From Atherix ibis (taxonomy: Eukaryota; Arthropoda; Insecta; Diptera; Athericidae), in contig OY282610.1 of NCBI GenBank assembly GCA_958298945.1, forward strand, positions 54,071,667 to 54,135,666: a DNA stretch of 64,000 nucleotides, read 5' to 3'. The position numbers and the translations under genes were made by a program. Positions 51,673-62,432 of the stretch are shown piece after piece. Under the pieces are notes generated by a model. That model worked only from the letters and a program-made list of their open reading frames with translations, was not told the DNA's origin and searched no databases. The stretch's first letter is position 1. Each line of letters begins with the position of its first letter.

Positions 51673-52925
51673 CTCAAAACCACCAACAAAAATTTATCCA
51701 GAAAGAATTTTCTCATTCCAATGAGAATAATATGAATTGGAGAAGCTTTGCCTGAAAGTGCACAATCATACCCCATACAAACATCTCCAAAAAACCACCA
51801 TTTTCAAAGAGAAAAACAAATTTTAAGAGAAAGTGGACTCAGTGTAATAATTGTTGCCTCCTATTTTTTGAGAAAACTGGGTGCCTGGTGTAAAAATTGG
51901 ATTTTCGTGAATATTGTCACAAATTTTCGAATTTTTGTGGTTTTTTGCATATCTTTAGGTGGTCAATTTATTTTGCTTTCAGTAAATAAAAAATTTAATT
52001 TTAGGCAATTTTTTTTTAATAGTGCTCACAAAAATTTATTCTGAAAGGATATTCCTTTTTCGATCAGGATAATATGGATCTAGAAGGCTATGTTAAAGTG
52101 TATGTAATGAAACCATGAAACAAATTGCCATTTTTATCCAAAAAAGCAAACTTTATTTTTAAAAAAATACAGCGAACTTTAGGTATTTTTTTTAAAACGC
52201 CTGGAAAAAATTTTCCTGTAAGGACTTTTTTAGTCCGATCAGGATAATAAGAATAATTATTAGTTTCACATATGTATGCGCATTAACATCATTAAACAAA
52301 TTTTCGAAAAAATTTCCTTTTTCATAGAAAAATAGAAATTTAAAAAAAAAATTAATGGTCTTTTGGCAAATTTTTCTCAAAACTCCCACCGAAATTTATC
52401 GTGACATGTCATTTTCCTTCCAATCATTATATTAAGAGTCATAGAAGGTTTGCCTGAAAGTGTGCAATGACACCACAAAATAAATTCTAAAAAACCTTAA
52501 TTGTTATACAAAAAAAACGAATTTTAATAAAGAAAACAATTAATTTTATGAATTTTTTCTCAAAATCACCAACAAAAATTTATCCAGAAAGGATATTCTC
52601 ATTCCAATCGAGAAAATATGTATTGGAGAAGCTTGGCCTGAAAGTACGCAATGACACCATAAAAACAATTCTAAAAACCTTAATTTGTATACAAAAAAAA
52701 ACGAATTTTAGGAAAGAAAACTATAAATTTTATGAATTTTTTCTCAAAATCACCAACAAAAATTTATCCAGAAAGGATATTCTCATTCCAATCGAGAAAA
52801 TATGCATTGGAGAAGCTTTGCCTGAAAGTACGCAATGACACCATAAAAACAATTCTAAAAACCTTAATTTTTATACAAAAAAAATGAATTTTAAGAAAGA
52901 AGACCATAAATTTTATGAATTTTTT
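51673..52925 (+). repeat. HOR unit 33, n=2 (T-J-like), 1253 bp
   Basis: c1 has ccccatacaaac and ttttcaaagag. c4 has attaatggtc and a shorter T run. c5 ends aattgttatac. A monomers at about 52559 (gcttggcctg) and 52743; the last keeps aaaggatatt but has gcattgg, gaaag and caattct, a T/J intermediate. Confidence 0.91.
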
Positions 52926-54547
52926 CTCAAAACCACCAACAAAAATTTATCCAGAAAGAATTTTCTCATTCCAATGAGAATAATATGAATTGGAGAAGCT
53001 TTGCCTGAAAGTGCACAATCATACCCCAAACAAACATCTCCAAAAAACCACCATTTTTATAGAGAAAAACAAATTTTAAGAGAAAGTGGACTCAGTGTAA
53101 TAATTGTTGCCTCCTATTTTTTGAGAAAACTGGGTGCCTGGTGTAAAAATTGGATTTTCGTGAATATTGTCACAAATTTTCGAATTTTTGTGGTTTTTTG
53201 CATATCTTTAGGTGGTCAATTTATTTTGCTTTCAGTAAATAAAAAATTTAATTTTAGGCAATTTTTTTTTAATAGTGCTCACAAAAATTTATTCTGAAAG
53301 GATATTCCTTTTTCGATCAGGATAATATGGATCTAGAAGGCTATGTTAAAGTGTATGTAATGAAACCATGAAACAAATTGCCATTTTTATCCAAAAAAGC
53401 AAACTTTATTTTTAAAAAAATACAGCGAACTTTATGTATTTTTTTTAAAACGCCTGGAAAAAATTTTCCTGTAAGGACTTTTTTAGTCCGATCAGGATAA
53501 TAAGTATAATTATTAGTTTCACATATGTATGCGCATTAACATCATTAAACAAATTTTCGAAAAAATTTCCTTTTTCATAGAAAAATAGAAATTAAAAAAA
53601 AAATTTAATGATCTTTTGGCAAATTTTTCTCAAAACTCCCACCGAAATTTATCGTGACATGTCATTTTCCTTCCAATCATTATATTAAGAGTCATAGAAG
53701 GTTTGCCTGAAAGTGTGCAATGACACCACAAAATAAATTCTAAAAAACCTTAATTTTTATACAAAAAAAAACGAATTTTAATAAAGAAAACAATTAATTT
53801 TATGAATTTTTTCTCAAAATCACCAACAAAAATTTATCTAGAAAGGATATTCTCATTCCAATCGAGAAAATATGTATTGGAGAAGCTTTGCCTGAAAGTA
53901 CGCAATGACACCATAAAAACAATTCTAAAAACCTTAATTTGTATACAAAAAAAAACGAATTTTAAGAAAGAAAACTATAAATTTTATGAATTTTTTCTCA
54001 AAATCACCAACAAAAATTTATCCAGAAAGGATATTCTCATTCCAATCGAGAAAATATGTATTGGAGAAACTTTGCCTGAAAGTACGCAATGACACCATAA
54101 AAACAATTCTAAAAACCTTAATTTGTACACAAAAAAAAAACGAATTTAAGGAAAGAAAACTATAAATTTTATGAATTTTTTCTCAAAATCACCAACAAAA
54201 ATTTATCCAGAAAGGATATTCTCATTCCAATCGAGAAAATATGCATTGGAGAAGCTTTGCCTAAAAGTACGCAATGACACCATAAAAACCGTTCTAAAAA
54301 CCTTAATTTTTATACAAAAAAAAACGAATTTTAAGAAAGAAAACCATAAATTTTATGAATTTTTTCTCAAAATCACCAACAAATATTTATCCAGAAATGA
54401 TATTCTCATTCCAATCGAGAAAATATGCATTGGAGAAGCTTTGCCTGAAAGTACGCAATGACCTCATAAAAACAATTCTAAAAACCTTAATTTTTATACA
54501 AAAAAATGAATTTTAAGAAAGAAAACCATAAATTTTATGAATTTTTT
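52926..54547 (+). repeat. HOR unit 34, n=4 (T-T-C-J), 1622 bp
   Basis: c1 follows aagaagaccat and has atttttatagag. c3 ends actttatgtatt; c4 has aagtataatt. A monomers at 53813, 53997, 54182 and 54365. The first has atttatctagaaagg, a new TCTAGA. The third follows gtacacaaaa and gaatttaagg. J has caaatatttatcc and gacctcat. Confidence 0.92.
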
Positions 54548-55985
54548 CTCAAAACCACCAACAAAAATTTATCCAGAAAGAATTTTCTCATTCCAATGAG
54601 AATAATATGAATTGGAGAAGCTTTGCCTGAAAGTGCACAATCATACCCCAAACAAACATCTCCAAAAAACCACCATTTTCATAGAGAAAAACAAATTTTA
54701 AGAGAAAGTGGACTCAGTGTAATAATTGTTGCCTCCTATTTTTTGAGAAAACTGGGTGCCTGGTGTAAAAATTGGATTTTCGTGAATATTGTCACAAATT
54801 TTCGAATTTTTGTGGTTTTTTGCATATCTTTAGGTGGTCAATTTATTTTGCTTTCAGTAAATAAAAAATTTAATTTTCGGCAATTTTTTTTTAATAGTGC
54901 TCACAAAAATTTATTCTGAAAGGATATTCCTTTTTCGATCAGGATAATATGGATCTAGAAGGCTATGTTAAAGTGTATGTAATGAAACCATGAAACAAAT
55001 TGCCATTTTTATCCAAAAAAGCAAACTTTATTTTTAAAAAAATACAGCGAACTTTAGGTATTTTTTTTTAAAACGCCTGGAAAAAATTTTCCTGTAAGGA
55101 CTTTTTTAGTCCGATCAGGATAATAAGAATAATTATTAGTTTCACATATGTATGCGCATTAACATCATTAAACAAATTTTCGAAAAAATTTCCTTTTTCA
55201 TAGAAAAATAGAAATTAAAAAAAAAATTTAATGATCTTTTGGCAAATTTTTCTCAAAACTCCCACCGAAATTTATCGTGACATGTCATGTTCCTTCCAAT
55301 CATTATATTAAGAGTCATAGAAGGTTTGCCTGAAAGTGTGCAATGACACCACAAAATAAATTCTAAAAAACCTTAATTTTTATACAAAAAAAAACGAATT
55401 TTAATAAAGAAAACAATTAATTTTATGAATTTTTTCTCAAAATCACCAACAAAAATTTATCCAGAAAGGATATTCTCATTCCAATCGAAAAAATATGTAT
55501 TGGAGAAGCTTTGCCTGAAAGTACGCAATGACACCATAAAAACAATTCTAAAAACCTTAATTTGTATACAAAAAAAAACGAATTTTATAAAGAAAACTAT
55601 AAATTTTATGAATTTTTTCTCAAAATCACCAACAAAAATTTATCCAGAAAGGATATTCTCATTCCAATCGAGAAAATATATATTGGAGAAGCTTTGCCTG
55701 AAAGTACGCAATGACACCATAAAAACAATTCTAAAAACCTTAATTTGTATACAAAAAAAAACGAATTTTAGGAAAGAAAACTATAAATTTTATGAATTTT
55801 TTCTCAAAATCACCAACAAATATTTATCCAGAAAGGATATTCTCATTCCAATCGAGAAAATATGCATTGGAGAAGCTTTGCCTAAAAGTACGCAATGACA
55901 CCATAAAAACAATTCTAAAAACCTTAATTTTTATACAAAAAAAATGAATTTTAAGAAAGAAAACCATAAATTTTATGAATTTTTT
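54548..55985 (+). repeat. HOR unit 35, n=3 (T-T-C), 1438 bp
   Basis: Core has ttttcggcaa, gaaattaaaa and tcatgttcc; the last is shared with unit 36. A monomers at about 55436 (cgaaaaaatatg), 55619 (follows aattttataaag; atatattgg) and 55803 (caaatattt). No J: the C-type last monomer carries caattct and joins c1 directly. Confidence 0.91.
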
Positions 55986-57419
55986 CTCAAAACCACCAAC
56001 AAAAATTTATCCAGAAAGAATTTTCTCATTCCAATGAGAATAATATGAATTGGAGAAGCTTTGCCTGAAAGTGCACAATCATACCCCAAACAAACATCTC
56101 CAAAAAACCACCATTTTCATAGAGAAAAACAAATTTTAAGAGAAAGTGGACTCAGTGTAATAATTGTTGCCTCCTATTTTTTGAGAAAACTGGGTGCCTG
56201 GTGTAAAAATTGGATTTTCGTGATATTGTCACAAATTTTCGAATTTTTGTGGTTTTTTGCATATCTTTAGGTGGTCAATTTATTTTGCTTCCAGTAAATA
56301 AAAAATTTAATTTTAGGCAATTTTTTTTTAATAGTGCTCACAAAAATTTATTCTGAAAGGATATTCCTTTTTCGATCAGGATAATATGGATCTAGAAGGC
56401 TATGTTAAAGTGTATGTAATGAAACCATGAAACAAATTGCCATTTTTATCCAAAAAAGCAAACTTTATTTTTAAAAAAATACAGCGAACTGTAGGTATTA
56501 CTTTTAAAACGCCTGGAAAAAATTTTCCTGTAAGGACTTTTTTAGTCCGATCAGGATAATAAGAATAATTATTAGTTTCACATATGTATGCGCATTAACA
56601 TTATTAAACAAATTTTCGAAAAAATTTCCTTTTTCATAGAAAAATAGAAATTAAAAAAAAAATTTAATGATCTTTTGGCAAATTTTTCTCAAAACTCCCA
56701 CCGAAATTTATCGTGACATGTCATGTTCCTTCCAATCATTATACTAAGAGTCATAGAAGGTTTGCCTGAAAGTGTGCAATGACACCACAAAATAAATTCT
56801 AAAAAACCTTAATTTTTATACAAAAAAAACGAATTTTAATAAAGAAAACAATTAATTTTATGAATTTTTTCTCAAAATCACCAATAAAAATTTATCCAGA
56901 AAGGATATTCTCATTCCAATCGAAAAAATATGTATTGGAGAAGCTTTGCCTGAAAGTACGCAATGACACCATAAAAACAATTCTAAAAACCTTAATTTGT
57001 ATACAAAAAAAACGAATTTTAAGAAAGAAAACTATAAATTTTATGAATTTTTTCTCAAAATCACCAACAAAAATTTATCCAGAAAGGATATTCTCATTCC
57101 AATCGAGAAAATATGTATTGGAGAAGCTTTGCCTGAAAGTACGCAATGACACCATAAAAACAATTCTAAAAACCTTAATTTGTATACAAAAAAAAACGAA
57201 TTTTAAGAAAGAAAACCATAAATTTTATGAATTTTTTCTCAAAATCACCAACAAAAATTTATCCAGAAATGATATTCTCATTCCAATCGAGCAAATATGC
57301 ATTGGAGAAGCTTTGCCTGAAATACGCAATGACACCATAAAAACAATTCTAAAAACCTTAATTTTTATACAAAAAAAATGAATTTTAAGAAAGAAAACCA
57401 TAAATTTTATGAATTTTTT
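55986..57419 (+). repeat. HOR unit 36, n=3 (T-T-J), 1434 bp
   Basis: Core variants are cgtgatattgtc (bases lost in c2), gcttccagt, actgtaggtattac breaking the T run, acattatt and tatactaag. A monomers at about 56871 (accaataaaa), 57053 and 57238. J has cgagcaaatatg and cctgaaatacgc, a 2-base loss. Confidence 0.91.
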
Positions 57420-58487
57420 CTCAAAACCACCAACAAAAATTTATCCAGAAAGAATTTTCTCATTCCAATGAGAATAATATGAATTGGAGAAGCTTTGCCT
57501 GAAAGTGCACAATCATACCCCAAACAAACATCTCCAAAAAACCACCATTTTCATAGAGAAAAACAAATTTTAAGAGAAAGTGGACTCAGTGTAATAATTG
57601 TTGCCTCCTATTTTTTGAGAAAACTGGGTGCCTGGTGTAAAAATTGGATTTTCGTGAATATTGTCACAAATTTTCGAATTTTTGTAGTTTTTTGCATATC
57701 TTTAGGTGGTCAATTTATTTTGCTTTCAGTAAATAAAAAATTTAATTTTAGGCAATTTTTTTTAATAGTGCTCACAAAAATTTATTCTGAAAGGATATTC
57801 CTTTTTCGATCAGGATAATATGGATCTAGAAGGCTATGTTAAAGTGTATGTAATGAAACCATGAAACAAATTGCCATTTTTATCCAAAAAAGCAAACTTT
57901 ATTTTTAAAAAAATACAGCGAACTTTAGGTATTTTTTTTAAAACGCCTGGAAAAAATTTTCCTGTAAGGACTTTTTTAGTCCGATCAGGATAATAAGAAT
58001 AATTATTAGTTTCACATATGTATGCGCATTAACATCATTAAACAAATTTTCGAAAAAATTTCCTTTTTCATAGAAAAATAGAAATTTAAAAAAAAATTTA
58101 ATGATCTTTTGGCAAATTTTTCTCAAAACTCCCACCGAAATTTATCGTGACATGTCACTTTCCTTCCAATCATTATATTAAGAGTCATAGAAGGTTTGCC
58201 TGAAAGTGTGCAATGACACCACAAAATAAATTCTAAAAAACCTTAATTTTTATACAAAAAAAACGAATTTTAATAAAGAAAACAATTAATTTTATGAATT
58301 TTTTCTCAAAATCACCAACAAAAATTTATCCAGAAAGGATATTCTCATTCCAATCGAGAAAATATGCATTGGAGAAGCTTTGCCTAAAAGTACGCAATGA
58401 CACCATAAAAACAATTCTAAAAACCTTAATTTTTATACAAAAAAAATGAATTTTAAGAAAGAAAACCATAAATTTTATGAATTTTTT
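57420..58487 (+). repeat. HOR unit 37, n=1 (C-like), 1068 bp
   Basis: c2 has tttgtagttttt; the c2/c3 T run is one shorter, as in unit 41. c5 has acatgtcactttcc. The single A at about 58305 has gcattgg and cctaaaag but caattct, the form repeated in unit 39. Confidence 0.92.
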
Positions 58488-59925
58488 CTCAAAACCACCA
58501 ACAAAAATTTATCCAGAAAGAATTTTCTCATTCCAATGAGAATAATATGAATTGGAGAAGCTTTGCCTGAAAGTGCACAATCATACCCCAAACAAACATC
58601 TCCAAAAAACCACCATTTTCATAGAGAAAAACAAATTTTAAGAGAAAGTGGACTCAGTGTAATAATTGTTGCCTCCTATTTTTTGAGAAAACTGGGTGCC
58701 TGGTGTAAAAATTGGATTTTCGTGAATATTGTCACAAATTTTCGAATTTTTGTGGTTTTTTGCATATCTTTAGGTGGTCAATTTATTTTGCTTTCAGTAA
58801 ATAAAAAATTTAATTTTCGGCAATTTTTTTTTAATAGTGCTCACAAAAATTTATTCTGAAAGGATATTCCTTTTTCGATCAGGATAATATGGATCTAGAA
58901 GGCTATGTTAAAGTGTATGTAATGAAACCATGAAACAAATTGCCATTTTTATCCAAAAAAGCAAACTTTATTTTTTAAAAAATACAGCGAACTTTAGGTA
59001 TTTTTTTTTAAAACGCCTGGAAAAAAATTTCCTGTAAGGACTTTTTTAGTCCGATCAGGATAATAAGAATAATTATTAGTTTCACATATGTATGCGCATT
59101 AACATCTATAAACAAATTTTCGAAAAAATTTCCTTTTTCATAGAAAAATAGAAATTAAAAAAAAAATTTAATGATCTTTTGGCAAATTTTTCTCAAAACT
59201 CCCACCGAAATTTATCGTGACATGTCATTTTCCTTCCAATCATTATATTAAGAGTCATAGAAGGTTTGCCTGAAAGTGTGCAATGACACCACAAAATAAA
59301 TTCTAAAAAACCTTAATTTTTATACAAAAAAAAACGAATTTTAATAAAGAAAACAATTAATTTTATGAATTTTTTCTCAAAATCACCAACAAAAATTTAT
59401 CCAGAAAGGATATTCTCATTCCAATCGAAAAAATATGTATTGGAGAAGCTTTGCCTGAAAGTACGCAATGACACCATAAAAACAATTATAAAAACCTTAA
59501 TTTGTATACAAAAAAAAACGAATTTTAGGAAAGAAAACTATAAATTTTATGAATTTTTTCTCAAAATCACCAACAAAAATTTATCCAGAAAGGATATTCT
59601 CATTCCAATCGAGAAAATATGCATTGGAGAAGCTTTGCCTGAAAGTACGCAATGACACCATAAAAACCGTTCTAAAAACCTTAATTTTTATACAAAAAAA
59701 ACGAATTTTAAGAAAGAAAACCATAAATTTTATGAATTTTTTCTCAAAATCACCAACAAAAATTTATCCAGAAATGATATTCTCATTCCAATCGAGCAAA
59801 TATGCAATGGAGAAGCTTTGCCTGAAAGTACGCAATGACACCATAAAAACAATTCTAAAAACCTTAATTTTTATACAAAAAAAATGAATTTTAAGAAAGA
59901 AAACCATAAATTTTATGAATTTTTT
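58488..59925 (+). repeat. HOR unit 38, n=3 (T-C-J), 1438 bp
   Basis: c3 ends ttttttaaaaaatacag and c4 has catctataaac. A monomers at about 59375 (cgaaaaaatatg, caattataaaa), 59560 (gcattgg with gaaag and ccgttct) and 59743 (cgagcaaatatgcaatgg). Confidence 0.92.
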
Positions 59926-60995
59926 CTCAAAACCTCCAACAAAAATTTATCCAGAAAGAATTTTCTCATTCCAATGAGAATAATATGAATTGGAGAAGCT
60001 TTGCCTGAAAGTGCACAATCATACCCCAAACAAACATCTCCAAAAAACCACCATTTTCATAGAGAAAAACAAATTTTAAGAGAAAGTGGACTCAGTGTAA
60101 TAATTGTTGCCTCCTATTTTTTGAGAAAACTGGGTGCCTGGTGTAAAAATTGGATTTTCGTGAATATTGTCACAAATTTTCGAATTTTTGTGGTTTTTTG
60201 CATATCTTTAGGTGGTCAATTTATTTTGCTTTCAGTAAATAAAAAATTTAATTTTAGGCAATTTTTTTTTAATAGTGCTCACAAAAATTTATTCTGAAAG
60301 GATATTCCTTTTTCGATCAGGATAATATGGATCTAGAAGGCTATGTTAAAGTGTATGTAATGAAACCATGAAACAAATTGCCATTTTTATCCAAAAAAGC
60401 AAACTTTATTTTTAAAAAAATACAGCGAACTTTAGGTATTTTTTTTTAAAACGCCTGGAAAAATTTTTCCTGTAAGGACTTTTTTAGTCCGATCAGGATA
60501 ATAAGAATAATTATTAGTTTCACATATGTATGCGCATTAACATCATTAAACAAATTTTCGAAAAAATTTCCTTTTTCATAGAAAAATAGAAATTTAAAAA
60601 AAAATTTAATGATCTTTTGGCAAATTTTTCTCAAAACTCCCACCGAAATTTATCGTGACATGTCATTTTCCTTCCAATCATTATATTAAGAGTCATAGAA
60701 GGTTTGCCTGAAAGTGTGCAATGACACCACAAAATAAATTCTAAAAAACCTTAATTTTTATACAAAAAAAACGAATTTTAATAAAGAAAACAATTAATTT
60801 TATGAATTTTTTCTCAAAATCACCAACAAAAATTTATCCAGAAAGGATATTCTCATTCCAATCGAGAAAATATGCATTGGAGAAGCTTTGCCTAAAAGTA
60901 CGCAATGACACCATAAAAACAATTCTAAAAACCTTAATTTTTATACAAAAAAAATGAATTTTAAGAAAGAAAACCATAAATTTTATGAATTTTTT
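59926..60995 (+). repeat. HOR unit 39, n=1 (C-like), 1070 bp
   Basis: c1 has aaaacctccaac and c4 gaaaaatttttcc, both also in core 41. The single A at about 60813 matches the one in unit 37. Confidence 0.92.
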
Positions 60996-62432
60996 CTCAA
61001 AACCACCAACAAAAATTTATCCAGAAAGAATTTTCTCATTCCAATGAGAATAATATGAATTGGAGAAGCTTTGCCTGAAAGTGCACAATCATACCCCAAA
61101 CAAACATCTCCAAAAAACCACCATTTTCATAGAGAAAAACAAATTTTAAGAGAAAGTGGACTCAGTGTAATAATTGTTGCCTCCTATTTTTTGAGAAAAC
61201 TGGGTGCCTGGTGTAAAAATTGGATTTTCGTGAATATTGTCACAAATTTTCGAATTTTTGTGGTTTTTTGCATATCTTTAGGTGGTCAATTTATTTTGCT
61301 TTCAGTAAATAAAAAATTTAATTTTCGGCAATTTTTTTTTAATAGTGCTCACAAAAATTTATTCTGAAAGGATATTCCTTTTTCGATCAGGATAATATGG
61401 ATCTAGACGGCTATGTTAAAGTGTATGTAATGAAACCATGAAACAAATTGCCATTTTTATCCAAAAAAGCAAACTTTATTTTTTAAAAAATACAGCGAAC
61501 TTTAGGTATTTTTTTTTAAAACGCCTGGAAAAAAATTTCCTGTAAGGACTTTTTTAGTCCGATCAGGATAATAAGAATAATTATTAGTTTCACATATGTA
61601 TGCGCATTAACATCTATAAACAAATTTTCGAAAAAATTTCCTTTTTCATAGAAAAATAGAAATTAAAAAAAAAATTTAATGATCTTTTGGCAAATTTTTC
61701 TCAAAACTCCCACCGAAATTTATCGTGACATGTCATTTTCCTTCCAATCATTATATTAAGAGTCATAGAAGGTTTGCCTGAAAGTGTGCAATGACACCAC
61801 AAAATAAATTCTAAAAAACCTTAATTTTTATACAAAAAAAACGAATTTTAATAAAGAAAACAATTAATTTTATGAATTTTTTCTCAAAATCACCAACAAA
61901 AATTTATCCAGAAAGGATATTCTCATTCCAATCGAAAAAATATGTATTGGAGAAGCTTTGCCTGAAAGTACGCAATGACACCATAAAAACAATTATAAAA
62001 ACCTTAATTTGTATACAAAAAAAAACGAATTTTAGGAAAGAAAACTATAAATTTTATGAATTTTTTCTCAAAATCACCAACAAAAATTTATCCAGAAAGG
62101 ATATTCTCATTCCAATCGAGAAAATATGCATTGGAGAAGCTTTGCCTGAAAGTACGCAATGACACCATAAAAACCGTTCTAAAAACCTTAATTTTTATAC
62201 AAAAAAAACGAATTTTAAGAAAGAAAACCATAAATTTTATGAATTTTTTCTCAAAATCACCAACAAAAATTTATCCAGAAATGATATTCTCATTCCAATC
62301 GAGCAAATATGCAATGGAGAAGCTTTGCCTGAAAGTACGCAATGACACCATAAAAACAATTCTAAAAACCTTAATTTTTATACAAAAAAAATGAATTTTA
62401 AGAAAGAAAACCATAAATTTTATGAATTTTTT
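60996..62432 (+). repeat. HOR unit 40, n=3 (T-C-J), 1437 bp
   Basis: By eye nearly identical to unit 38; differences noted are ggatctagacgg in c3 and one fewer A entering the A run. A monomers at about 61883, 62067 and 62250. Confidence 0.92.

Larger units (their letters stand above)
57420..62432 (+). repeat. Second-level repeat: units 37-40, period about 2507 bp
   Basis: Alternation of n=1 (units 37 and 39) and n=3 (units 38 and 40), with two-unit steps of 2506 and 2507 bp. Units 38 and 40 share ttttcggcaa, catctataaac, gaaaaaaatttcc, caattataaaa and cgagcaaatatgcaatgg. Cores 39 and 41 share aaaacctccaac and gaaaaatttttcc. This two-unit block is different from the one at 37301-45921. Confidence 0.86.
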
